A stretch of DNA of 36,546 nucleotides, from contig SXSK01000313.1 of assembly GCA_005793375.1 (NCBI GenBank), forward strand, positions 1 through 36,546. The letters run 5' to 3'. The DNA comes from Verrucomicrobiales bacterium. Its GTDB lineage: Bacteria; Verrucomicrobiota; Verrucomicrobiia; Limisphaerales; UBA9464. The notes beneath the pieces were generated by a model. It was not told the DNA's origin. It searched no databases and saw only the letters and a program-made list of their open reading frames with translations. Positions 15,730 through 23,783 of this stretch are shown here, piece by piece. Position numbers and translations under genes: made by a program. Position 1 is the first letter of the stretch, and each line of letters opens with the position of its first letter.

Positions 15730-17460
15730 TTAGTTCAGCTTAGACAGTTCCGCGCGCACTTGTTCAAGTAACGGTTTGACGGTCTTGCGGCTGAAATCGA
15801 ACTGGCAGCCTGCCTTGGCGAATAGCTCAGGCAGTGGACGGGACCCACCCAGAGCGAGTCCTTCCTTGTAAGCGCGGAGAGCTTTAGGGGCGTCCTGTTT
15901 GGAATTTGTCCACACCTGCAAGGCGCCCAATTGAGCGATTCCGTACTCCACGTAATAGAAGGGGTAGAGAAAGATGTGCAGTTGCTTGTGCCAAAGATTT
16001 GCACGCGCGGATTCAAAGCCGCTCCAATCCACGTCGCCGCCGAACCGATCCATCAACTGCAACCAGGCATGACGGCGCTCTTCGCGGCTGTGTTCGGGGT
16101 GGGTGTACAGCCAGTGCTGGAAGGCGTCGACGGTGGCAATCCAGGGGAACACGCCGACAATGCCTTCGAGATGCACGCGGCGGGCGCGCCGGACTTCGGC
16201 GGCAGAATAGAACACATCGAGATGCTCGGCGGGGATCAATTCCATGGCCATCGAGGCGACCTCGCAGAATTCGATGGGTGCGCTGCGGTAGGCGTAGAGT
16301 GGCTCGTCGCGCGTCGCCAACGCATGGAAGGCGTGGCCGGCTTCGTGGAGAATGGTCTCCACATCGCGCTGCAATCCGACAGCATTCATGAAGATGAACG
16401 GAAGTCTGGCTTCGGCGAGGGTGCTTTGGTAACCACCCGGGGCTTTCCCCTTGCGGTTGTCGAGGTCGAGAAGTCTCAACCGCCGCATGGTGGCAAATCC
16501 CTCAGCTAATTCGGGGTCCAACCGGTCGAAAATTGTCTGAGTTCCTTGTTCCATTTCGACCGTGGTATTGAACGGAGCCAGGGGCGGGCGCCCGAGTGGA
16601 TCGACGGCTAAATCCCAAGGGTTCAGTGCCGGCACCCCCAGATTCTGGCGACGCAATCCCTGGATTGTCCGTAAGAGTGGCATCGCTTCGCTCTCGATCG
16701 AATCATGAAAGCGCTCGCAATCCGCCGGCGTGTAATCAAACCGGCCTCGAAGTCGAAAGGCATAATCGCGATAATTCTCGAATCCCGCATTGCGTGCACA
16801 CCGATGGCGGAGACGGACCAGTCCGTCCATCAATTCATCCAATCGATCAACCTCCTTTAGTCGACGTTCGGTCACCCGCTTCCAGGCCTCTTCCCGCGTC
16901 GCACGATCCGTGTCTTCCTGGAATCTCCCCATGGCCACCAGGGTGCGTTCCTCTCCCCGAAAATCCACCGTCAAGTTCCCGGTGAGCTTGTTGTATTCAT
17001 TGCCGAGTTTGGCTTCCTCGGTTTCCAACGGGACATTTTCATCGCGATACAACTCCACGCGTACGGCAGTGTCACGGTCGAGCACTTCAAAGCGCTCCTT
17101 GGGGAGCTGAGGGCGCATCGGGTGCTCCAGGAAACACTTGGACAACTGGAACTGCTTGGGCTTGAGCTGTGGCTCGACATGTTCCACAAAGTGCAGGTAA
17201 GCCTTTTCGGCTTCTGGGCTGTCCGTGTGGCAAGTCATGGCGATGTAACGACGGCTGCCTTCCTCGTCGAGTGCGGCATCCAGTTCTCCACGATCCAGGA
17301 GCCATTGTTCCAGCTCGGCGATCGAAGTCGCACGGGCCAGTTGGGCTTCCAGTTGGTCGAACAAGGGTGCGATCTGTGCCCACTCCCCCAGGTTAGCCAG
17401 GGCAGGAACAAATCGGCGGGGCGAATGCGGCGGCAGTTGTCCGAACGGAAGCAAACTCAT
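15730..17460 (-). CDS. M3 family oligoendopeptidase (PepF-like)
   Basis: 576 aa from the ATG at 17460, which has GGGG six to seven bases upstream; an in-frame TTG at 17472 is rejected. The zinc site is intact: HEAGH at residues 372-376, with the third ligand Glu400 in the EFCEVASMAMEL helix. The C-terminal YPFYYVEYGIAQLGALQVW segment carries the Tyr/His residues that close the substrate channel in M3B peptidases. There is no signal peptide, so it is a cytoplasmic enzyme that degrades short peptides. The length is typical of oligoendopeptidase F. It sits 62 bp downstream of aroF and five bases upstream of a rhomboid gene on the same strand. Confidence 0.93.
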   Translation of the reverse strand: MSLLPFGQLPPHSPRRFVPALANLGEWAQIAPLFDQLEAQLARATSIAELEQWLLDRGELDAALDEEGSRRYIAMTCHTDSPEAEKAYLHFVEHVEPQLKPKQFQLSKCFLEHPMRPQLPKERFEVLDRDTAVRVELYRDENVPLETEEAKLGNEYNKLTGNLTVDFRGEERTLVAMGRFQEDTDRATREEAWKRVTERRLKEVDRLDELMDGLVRLRHRCARNAGFENYRDYAFRLRGRFDYTPADCERFHDSIESEAMPLLRTIQGLRRQNLGVPALNPWDLAVDPLGRPPLAPFNTTVEMEQGTQTIFDRLDPELAEGFATMRRLRLLDLDNRKGKAPGGYQSTLAEARLPFIFMNAVGLQRDVETILHEAGHAFHALATRDEPLYAYRSAPIEFCEVASMAMELIPAEHLDVFYSAAEVRRARRVHLEGIVGVFPWIATVDAFQHWLYTHPEHSREERRHAWLQLMDRFGGDVDWSGFESARANLWHKQLHIFLYPFYYVEYGIAQLGALQVWTNSKQDAPKALRAYKEGLALGGSRPLPELFAKAGCQFDFSRKTVKPLLEQVRAELSKLN

Positions 17461-17522
17461 GACAAACCCCAATCATGGGCGACATCGAGGCTGTGGGCAA
17501 GACAGTCGACCACTTGTCGCCC

Positions 17523-18536
17523 TTATTCTCGACCGACGGCGGCAGTGATGGGTTTGAGGTCTTCCATGAGCCGTCCGAAGGCCTCCAGGGAAAGCTGCTG
17601 AGCACTGTCGCTCAAGGCTTCCTTGGGATTCGGATGCACTTCGATCAGCAGGGCATCGGCTCCCATGGCGACCGCTCCTTTGCAGAAAGCCGAGACCAGA
17701 TCGGCCCGTCCACCGCCCTGACTTGGGTCGACGACGACGGGCAGGTGCGACTGATTTTTCACGATGGGAACGGCGCCAAGGTCGAGCGTGTTTCGGGTGT
17801 ACGTTTCGAAGGTGCGGATGCCGCGTTCACAGAAGAGGAGGTTGCGATTGCCATTGGCGAGGACGTATTCTCCAGCCAACAACCATTCTTCGATTTTCAT
17901 GGAAAGGCCACGTTTGAGCAGCACTGGTTTGCCAGTTTTGGCGGCAGCAATGAGCAATTGGAAATTTTGAGCGTTCCGCGCACCGATCTGGAGGATATCG
18001 GCGTATTCGGCGATCAGTTCGGTGTGGTCTTCCGACAGTAGTTCTGTGATGACTGGGAGACCGGTTTCGCGTCGGGCTTTGGCCAAGAGTTTGAGGCCTT
18101 TTTCGCCCAGACCCTGGAATTCGTAGGGCGATGTTCGGGGTTTGAAGGCGCCTCCCCGTAGGATCGTGGCGCCTGCCTTGGCCACCGCTTCGGCTGTGGC
18201 CATCAATTGTTTTTCGCTTTCGACGGAACAAGGGCCTGCCATGACCTGGACTTTTCGGCCGCCGATCACTGTCCCCCGGACATCAATGTTGGAATCGGGA
18301 GGATGGGCCTCTCGGCTGACCAGTTTGAATCGCTTCTGGACTGGGGTGACTGACTCGACTTGGGACCACGCAATCAGCGATTCGAGGGATTTATTGGAGC
18401 GTTCGTCGCCAATGGCGCCGATCACAGTCCGGGCCACGCCTCGCATGACATGGGGTTTGTAGCCGAGTCGTCGGATTTCCTGTAGCACGGCGGTTTCGTC
18501 TTTTTTGGTCGTTTGAGCTTTTAGTACGATAATCAT
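17523..18536 (-). CDS. aroF: 3-deoxy-7-phosphoheptulonate (DAHP) synthase, type I beta
   Basis: 337 aa, ATG start. It condenses phosphoenolpyruvate with erythrose 4-phosphate, the first step of the shikimate pathway. Residues 1-~70 (MIIVLKAQTTKKDE...) form the ferredoxin-like N-terminal domain of type I beta enzymes, which in relatives mediates feedback control by aromatic amino acids. The TIM-barrel part shows AGPCSVES (100-107), RGGAFKPRTSPYEFQG (127-142), KRGL and the metal-site segments FCERGIRTFE and DPSQGGGR. All key residues seen are intact. Upstream on the same strand lie an aromatic-rich leader ORF and a terminator, so expression is probably controlled by attenuation. The peptidase and rhomboid genes follow. 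Confidence 0.96.
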   Translation of the reverse strand: MIIVLKAQTTKKDETAVLQEIRRLGYKPHVMRGVARTVIGAIGDERSNKSLESLIAWSQVESVTPVQKRFKLVSREAHPPDSNIDVRGTVIGGRKVQVMAGPCSVESEKQLMATAEAVAKAGATILRGGAFKPRTSPYEFQGLGEKGLKLLAKARRETGLPVITELLSEDHTELIAEYADILQIGARNAQNFQLLIAAAKTGKPVLLKRGLSMKIEEWLLAGEYVLANGNRNLLFCERGIRTFETYTRNTLDLGAVPIVKNQSHLPVVVDPSQGGGRADLVSAFCKGAVAMGADALLIEVHPNPKEALSDSAQQLSLEAFGRLMEDLKPITAAVGRE

Positions 18537-18581
18537 GGATGGATTTGGAGAGTGCCGAGTGGCGTCAGCCCTTGGCTCAAT

Positions 18582-18610
18582 AAAAAAGCCGCAGGCGTTC
18601 GGCCTGCGGC
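18582..18610 (-). terminator. Rho-independent terminator in the aroF leader (attenuator)
   Basis: Read on the minus strand, GCCGCAGGC and GCCTGCGGC form a perfect 9-bp G+C-rich stem with a 5-base loop, followed at once by six T residues. It lies between the leader ORF and the aroF start, 46 bp before the latter. There is no gene upstream on this strand to terminate, since dnaB runs the other way, so it must act on the aroF transcript itself. Its 5' arm is also complementary to the segment at 18644-18654. Confidence 0.9.
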
Positions 18611-18629
18611 GGATTGTGGAGGTGTCAAG

Positions 18630-18710
18630 TTAACCACCCACAAGCCAGCAGGCCGGGCCAAAATAGAACCCGTAGAACCAAAAGCTGGATTGTGAGCACA
18701 CCGATCGCAT
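18630..18710 (-). CDS. aroF leader peptide, aromatic-rich (attenuation)
   Basis: A 26-codon ORF too short for standard gene finding. It starts at the ATG at 18710 (GAGG lies just upstream, with short spacing) or at a GTG at 18701, which has better spacing to the same GAGG. Residues 10-17 are FWFYGFYF and residue 22 is Trp, so 8 of 26 residues are Phe, Trp or Tyr. It ends with TAA, about 20 bases before the terminator hairpin. This is the architecture of amino-acid leader peptides such as those before trp and pheA operons: ribosome stalling at the aromatic codons reports charged tRNA shortage. Product control of DAHP synthase by Phe, Tyr and Trp is exactly what the codon mix suggests. It is probably a cis regulator without another function. 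Confidence 0.85.
   Translation of the reverse strand: MRSVCSQSSFWFYGFYFGPACWLVGG
18644..18654 (-). promoter_or_regulatory. Antiterminator segment of the aroF attenuator
   Basis: On the minus strand GGCCTGCTGGC pairs with GCCGCAGGCC, the 5' arm of the terminator: seven continuous pairs, one bulged T, then three more. It begins a few bases after the FWFYGFYF codons. A ribosome stalled there would leave it free to pair and block the terminator, whereas one reaching the stop codon would cover or pass it. A 5-base complement (CCAGC, 18684-18688) to part of it could form the alternative pause hairpin, but that is weaker. Confidence 0.75.
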
Positions 18711-18844
18711 TTCCTCATGAATGTGGCAAAGGGATTCTAAACGTCAAATCCAGAGCGGCCGCGAGGGGTGATAAGATTCCATTGGCCCGATCTGAGCAAC
18801 TTGCGGATAACGCTGTGTTGCTCTGTAAGAGATTCCACGGCGAA

Positions 18845-20398
18845 ATGAGCGGCGTGTCTGATTCCATTCCCGATCCGAGTAGCGAACCCTTGGCGGAACC
18901 GCCCCCGGATTTTTTTGAGGCATTGCCGCAGGCGCCCGAACCTGTGATGGCACCCAGCGTGCCGCCTCCGGAGGCCCCTGATCTCCAGAAAGCGCCCAAA
19001 CGACGCCAAAAGAATGTGCCGTCGACCACGGTTGGGCGTATTGACCGCCTGCCCCCGCATTCGATTGAGGCGGAACAAGGAGTTTTGGGGTGTGTTCTGC
19101 TATCTCCCAATGAGGCCATGGGGTTGTGTTTGGAGAAGCTCAAGAGCGGTTCAGAGGCGTTTTACGATCTGAGGCATCGGACGCTCTTTGAAATGCTGTC
19201 AGGCATGTATGATTCCAAGCAACCGATCGATTTGATCACGGTCCAGCAACACCTCAAAGATCAAGGGCAATTGGAAAGTGTTGGCGGTTTGGTGTATCTA
19301 GCCAACCTTCAGGATGCCGTTCCCTCCGCCTCCCATCTAGAGTATTACATTGGGATCATGCGCGAAAAATTCGTGCTGCGCCGCATGATTCAAGCCTGCG
19401 GCGGGGTTATTTCCCGGGTGCACGAATATGAGGGTGACGTGGATTCTCTTTTGGACGAAGTGGAGCGTGATATTCTGCGAATTTCTGAGGATCGCGAGGA
19501 AGGGAGCACGCGGGGAATGAAAGAACTGGTGACCTCAGCGATCAAGATCATTGAGGATTTCCACAAGCGGCAGGGGGCGTTGAGTGGTGTGCCGACGGGG
19601 TTCAGCGACCTCGACAAGATGACCAATGGGATGCACGCAGGGGAAATGGTGGTCATCGCCGCGCGCCCCAGCATGGGCAAGACGTCCTTGGCGATGAATA
19701 TCGCGGAGCATGTTTCTGTGAACGAAAAGCTTCCGGTGGGGGTCTTTAGCCTGGAAATGACCTCGGAATCCTTGGTCATGCGTCTGTTGTGTTCCCTGGC
19801 CAAGGTCAATATGAAGACTGTCCGGGACGGATTCATGACCGAGGGCGACATGCGCCGCTTGTTTCAGGCGGCGAGCAAACTCTCGAAGGCGCCATTGCAC
19901 ATCGATGATACGCCAGGGTTGAGCATTTTGCAGATGCGTGCCCGAGCTCGCCGGATGTGGCAACAGCATGGGATTAAGTTATTTGTGATTGATTACCTCC
20001 AGTTATTGCATTCGAGCTCAAAAAAAGCTAAGGACAACCGCCAACAGGAAGTCGCGGAGATTTCGGCGGGTGTCAAAGCCTTGGCCAAGGAGCTCCAACT
20101 TCCAGTCATCGTTCTATGTCAGCTGAACCGGGAATTGGAAAAGGACAAGAACCGCAAGCCTCGGCTGTCGGATCTTCGGGAATCCGGCTCGATTGAACAG
20201 GACGCGGATCTGGTGGGGTTGTTGTACAAGGCGGCGGTTGAGGAGGATGAAGAGGCTCCGGCAGAACCTCATGAGGCGATCCCGGTGAACCTTTTGATCG
20301 CCAAACAACGCAATGGGCCGACAGGCGATGTTCGCTTGACGTTCTTAAAGAGCTTTACCCGGTTTGAGAGCGCAGCCAAAGTCGATGCCGAAGACTGA
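18845..20398 (+). CDS. dnaB: Replicative DNA helicase DnaB
   Basis: 517 aa from the ATG at 18845. The frame remains open back to 18614, but that part overlaps the aroF leader and lacks features. Residues 1-~60 are Pro-rich and disordered, longer than in many relatives. The N-terminal DnaB domain follows (PHSIEAEQGVLGCVLLSP). The RecA-like C-terminal domain carries Walker A ARPSMGKTS (273-281), Walker B LFVIDYLQLL (379-388), CQLNRELE and the DLRESGSIEQDAD segment. This hexameric helicase unwinds DNA ahead of the replisome. It is divergent from aroF and heads a plus-strand run with bamA, skp and ispD, though the 92-bp gap to bamA leaves room for a separate promoter. Confidence 0.96.
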   Translation: MSGVSDSIPDPSSEPLAEPPPDFFEALPQAPEPVMAPSVPPPEAPDLQKAPKRRQKNVPSTTVGRIDRLPPHSIEAEQGVLGCVLLSPNEAMGLCLEKLKSGSEAFYDLRHRTLFEMLSGMYDSKQPIDLITVQQHLKDQGQLESVGGLVYLANLQDAVPSASHLEYYIGIMREKFVLRRMIQACGGVISRVHEYEGDVDSLLDEVERDILRISEDREEGSTRGMKELVTSAIKIIEDFHKRQGALSGVPTGFSDLDKMTNGMHAGEMVVIAARPSMGKTSLAMNIAEHVSVNEKLPVGVFSLEMTSESLVMRLLCSLAKVNMKTVRDGFMTEGDMRRLFQAASKLSKAPLHIDDTPGLSILQMRARARRMWQQHGIKLFVIDYLQLLHSSSKKAKDNRQQEVAEISAGVKALAKELQLPVIVLCQLNRELEKDKNRKPRLSDLRESGSIEQDADLVGLLYKAAVEEDEEAPAEPHEAIPVNLLIAKQRNGPTGDVRLTFLKSFTRFESAAKVDAED

Positions 20399-20490
20399 CT
20401 CAAGCGGAATCGCGGCACCGCCATGGTTCTTAGTGCCCCGAGCACGTGGAAGTGCCGGTTCCTGAGTCGGGTGGTTCTGAATTAATTTTG

Positions 20491-23016
20491 ATGAAACGAA
20501 TCTCGTCGCGACGGATCCACTGGTGCGCAATCATGATTGCCACACTCCAGTTCGCCCTGGCTCAAGACCTGCGCCCGGGCGCGCGGGTCAAGGATATCAA
20601 GGTGCGCCATATCGGTCCCGCTGCGGTCAGCGACGAACTGGTGCGCGCCAATATCCGTATCAAGTCTGGAGACACCTACAACCCTGCCAACGTTGATAAC
20701 GACATTCAGAATCTTTATTCCACGGGGTTCTTCTACAATGTGCGCGTCGGCTATGAAGTTTCCCCCGAGGGCGTGGTGTTGGTTTATGGTGTCCAGGGCA
20801 AGCCGGTCCTCACGGAAGTGCGATTCACTGGAAACAAGAAATACAGCAATAGCCGGTTGCGCCGTAAGATCACATCGAAGGTCGGCGAACCGATTGACGA
20901 ATTGAAGCTCTTCAATGACTCGCAAGAGATCCTGAAGATGTATCAGAAAGCCGGCCTACAGAAGACCAAGGTTGACCCCAAGCCAGTGATCACCGAGCAG
21001 TTGGGCAAGGGCATTGTAACCTTCGAGATCGTGGAGACGCCTAAGGTGAAGATCGAGGACGTGGTTTTTGAAGACGCCAAGGCTTTTACCCAACGCAAAT
21101 TGCGCCGGCAGATCAAGACCCGCCGCAAATGGATGTTCTCGTGGCTTACCGGCAGCGGTAAGTTCAAGGATGAGCAGTTCGAGGAGGACAAGGAGAAGTT
21201 GCGGGATTTCTACGCCAACAAAGGCTATGTCGATTATGATCTTAGGGACGTGAAGCAGGATCCTGGTTCGAAGACCAATCGCATGGTGCTCAAGCTTCAG
21301 GTGACCGAAGGCACCCAATACAAGGTCGGGAGCGTCGATTTCAAAGGAAATGAGATTTACAGCAAAGAAGAGATCCGGAAGAGCGCCCAGACCCTGGATC
21401 TTCGCAAGGGTGAGAAGTCCATCAAAGGACTGAAACTCAGGGAAGGAACGGTGTTTTCACCGAAAGATCTGGATCGGGACGAGCAAGCCATCCGCGATCT
21501 TTACGGTGCCGCCGGTTACATCGACGCCCGCATCGGGGCCCAAAAGAATGCCAACATCGAAAAGGGCACCATCGATGTGGTCCACAACATCGATGAGGGC
21601 GAGAAGTCCTATGTCGAAAAGATCGATATCAAAGGCAACTGGAAGACCAAAGACCGCGTCATTCGCCGCGAATTGGCCATCGCTCCCGGGGAATCGTTCG
21701 ACATGGTCCGGGTCAAAATCAGCAAATCGAAACTGGAGCAGATGCAGTTCTTCGAGAAGGTTGAGACCACAGACGAGCCCACGGATACGTCCAATCGACG
21801 CAATTTGGTGATCTCAGTGGAAGAAAAGAACACGGGCAATATCGCCGTGGGCGCCGGTTTCAGTTCCATCGATAACGTCGTCGGATTTGTCGAGGTCAGC
21901 CAGGGGAACTTCGATTTGTTCCACCCCCCGACATTTACCGGTGGCGGCCAAAAAGCTCGATTGCGTGCGCAATTCGGGTCCCGCCGCCAGGATTATGTCA
22001 TGACCTTCGTCGAGCCGTGGTTTCTCGGCCGCCGTTTGTCATTCAGCACGGAGCTGTATCATCGGCAGCTGAATTATCTCTCAGACAATTTCGAGCAGAT
22101 CCAGACAGGAGCCCGCCTAGGGCTCACGAAGCAACTGCCGTTTAATTTTATCGCCGGCATTAATTACACGATTGAGCGCATCGACATCGATTTCTCGGAT
22201 TTCTATGCGAATCAATATCCGAAGGAGATTCCGATCACGATCACGGATCCCAGCGGTACGATCATTACCAACGGGGTGCAACCGAATCCCAATCGCCCGC
22301 TGTTGCTGGATGAGGCCGGTGAGCGGTTGGTTTCGCGGGTGGGTGGTTCCCTGGCGCACGACACGCGCAACAATGCGTTGCTTCCGACCAAGGGGCATCG
22401 GGTCGAGGCGACGGCGGATCTGGCGGGTGGACCCTTTGGTGGCAATGTTGACTACTACCGGGTCGAGTTGCGTGCGGCGCAGTACTTTAACCCGTTGACT
22501 TACTTCAAGATGGAAGGCAACTGGGAAGAATTCTTCTCGGGGCATGTGCTTGAAATAGCTGGGCGGGTGGGAGTGATCGAGGCGTATGGCGATGGCGATC
22601 GCGGTGCAGACCGGGTGCCACTGTTCGACCGGTACTTCCTTGGAGGCTTGTACTCCTTGCGCGGATTCCGGTTCCGCCAGGTGGGTCCGCGCGATCCGTT
22701 CAGTGGTGAACCGTTGGGTGGCAACACCTATTGGTTCAGTTCCGCGGAGTATAGCATCCCGATTATTGAACGCTTGCGCTTGGCGTTTTTCTATGATGTT
22801 GGCATGGTGTATCAAAATTCTTACAGTTTTGATCCTCAAACGCTAATTAACGGGGCCACAACGAAGTTGTACAACGACAACTGGGGCGTGGGTATCCGTT
22901 TGAATCTGCCTATCGGGCCGCTCCGTTTGGATTACGGTATTCCGATCAACCACGACACCCGGGTGGGTGGTGGCGGTCGCTTCCAATTCGGTGTTGGCTA
23001 CAGTCGTGAGTTCTGA
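20491..23016 (+). CDS. bamA: Outer membrane protein assembly factor BamA
   Basis: 841 aa from the ATG at 20491; the open frame upstream to 20446 is ignored because a signal peptide starts here (MKRISSRRIHWCAIMIATLQFALAQ). Residues ~30-430 contain the POTRA repeats; segments such as VKDIKVRHIG, TEVRFTGNKKYSNSRLRRKI, YKVGSVDFKGNEIYSKEEI and KSYVEKIDIKGNWKTKDRVIRRELAI mark four of the expected five. The C-terminal ~390 residues are the Omp85 beta-barrel, including LGGLYSLRGFRFRQVGPRD (the conserved VRGF/Y-type loop). The protein ends in Phe, as outer-membrane barrels do. BamA folds and inserts outer membrane proteins. The Skp-like chaperone gene follows 48 bp later. Confidence 0.96.
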   Translation: MKRISSRRIHWCAIMIATLQFALAQDLRPGARVKDIKVRHIGPAAVSDELVRANIRIKSGDTYNPANVDNDIQNLYSTGFFYNVRVGYEVSPEGVVLVYGVQGKPVLTEVRFTGNKKYSNSRLRRKITSKVGEPIDELKLFNDSQEILKMYQKAGLQKTKVDPKPVITEQLGKGIVTFEIVETPKVKIEDVVFEDAKAFTQRKLRRQIKTRRKWMFSWLTGSGKFKDEQFEEDKEKLRDFYANKGYVDYDLRDVKQDPGSKTNRMVLKLQVTEGTQYKVGSVDFKGNEIYSKEEIRKSAQTLDLRKGEKSIKGLKLREGTVFSPKDLDRDEQAIRDLYGAAGYIDARIGAQKNANIEKGTIDVVHNIDEGEKSYVEKIDIKGNWKTKDRVIRRELAIAPGESFDMVRVKISKSKLEQMQFFEKVETTDEPTDTSNRRNLVISVEEKNTGNIAVGAGFSSIDNVVGFVEVSQGNFDLFHPPTFTGGGQKARLRAQFGSRRQDYVMTFVEPWFLGRRLSFSTELYHRQLNYLSDNFEQIQTGARLGLTKQLPFNFIAGINYTIERIDIDFSDFYANQYPKEIPITITDPSGTIITNGVQPNPNRPLLLDEAGERLVSRVGGSLAHDTRNNALLPTKGHRVEATADLAGGPFGGNVDYYRVELRAAQYFNPLTYFKMEGNWEEFFSGHVLEIAGRVGVIEAYGDGDRGADRVPLFDRYFLGGLYSLRGFRFRQVGPRDPFSGEPLGGNTYWFSSAEYSIPIIERLRLAFFYDVGMVYQNSYSFDPQTLINGATTKLYNDNWGVGIRLNLPIGPLRLDYGIPINHDTRVGGGGRFQFGVGYSREF

Positions 23017-23030
23017 CAGGTTGTCTTTTT

Positions 23031-23060
23031 TATTGACCCAGTTCGACGTATATTGACCCA
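23031..23060 (+). repeat. 10-bp direct repeat upstream of skp
   Basis: TATTGACCCA occurs at 23031-23040 and again at 23051-23060, in phase at 20 bp, just before the skp start at 23065. The two-turn spacing could fit a regulator site, but the second copy touches the ribosome-binding region. A small local duplication is equally possible. Confidence 0.45.
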
Positions 23061-23064
23061 TCAA

Positions 23065-23685
23065 ATGAAACGGAATCTGCTCTCAGCGATCAGTGCCCTC
23101 ATGATCGCCGCAACGTTCAGCCCCACGGCTCTCGCTGAAACCAAAATCGCGATTATTGATCTCAAGAAGGTTTTTGACGGTTATTACAAAACCAAACAGG
23201 CCGATACCCAACTCAAGGAGCGCGCAGGCGATTTTGACAAGGCGCGCCGCGGACTCATTGAGGATTACCAAAAAGCCAACGAAGAGTACAAAAAGATGGC
23301 CGAAGCCTCCGGTGACGTCGCCCTGGGCAATGACGAACGAGGAAAGAAGAAGGCCGATGCCGAAAAGAAACTCAGCGAAATCAGGGACCTCGAAAACAGC
23401 ATCCGCCAATTCGATGGCCAGAGCAAACAGACACTCGCCGAACAACAGCGCCGCATGCGCGACAACGTTTTGCGTGATATCCGAGACGTCATCTCGGAGA
23501 TTGCCAAGACCTCCAGCTTCAGTCTCGTTCTAGACACGGCTGCCGAATCCATCAATCAAGTTCCCATTGTGCTCTTCACCAATGGCGAGAACGACATCAG
23601 CGATTCGGTCCTGACCAAGTTGAACGCGACCCAGCCGGCGGACTCCGGCAAGGCCAAAGAGGGCAAGGACGAGAAGAGCAAGTAG
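23065..23685 (+). CDS. OmpH/Skp family periplasmic chaperone
   Basis: 206 aa from the ATG at 23065; the in-frame TTG at 23053 is rejected because it precedes the signal peptide MKRNLLSAISALMIAATFSPTALAE. The mature protein begins with TKIAIIDLKKVFDGYYKT, the usual Skp/OmpH opening strand. A long Lys/Glu-rich coiled-coil follows (about residues 50-140, the two tentacle helices), then a closing strand near FSLVLDTAAESINQVPIVLFTNGENDIS. A Lys-rich tail ends the chain. Skp trimers hold unfolded outer-membrane proteins on their way to BamA. The bamA-skp order is conserved across many Gram-negatives and supports the call. Confidence 0.92.
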   Translation: MKRNLLSAISALMIAATFSPTALAETKIAIIDLKKVFDGYYKTKQADTQLKERAGDFDKARRGLIEDYQKANEEYKKMAEASGDVALGNDERGKKKADAEKKLSEIRDLENSIRQFDGQSKQTLAEQQRRMRDNVLRDIRDVISEIAKTSSFSLVLDTAAESINQVPIVLFTNGENDISDSVLTKLNATQPADSGKAKEGKDEKSK

Positions 23686-23783
23686 TTCGTCGTCCGACCG
23701 ACGTGATCGGGTGGGCGATGACGTCGTAGAGCATCCGCGACCGTGCCAGCTGCCGGGTTTTGGCTGGGGTCACCCTTACCGTT

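Noticed and set aside
18533-18718. 61-codon frame in the aroF leader, different from the aromatic-rich one
   Set aside because: It starts at ATG 18718 and runs through the terminator. The aromatic-rich frame fits the attenuator architecture far better.
18719-18747. TTGACG (18742-18747) with a -10 near 18719-18725 as the aroF promoter
   Set aside because: The -10 (ACATTC or CACATT) is poor, and the transcript would start almost on the leader ATG. The idea remains possible but unsupported.
18614-18844. Extension of dnaB upstream to 18614
   Set aside because: The extra 77 residues have no helicase features and would lie over the aroF leader region; the ATG at 18845 is preferred.
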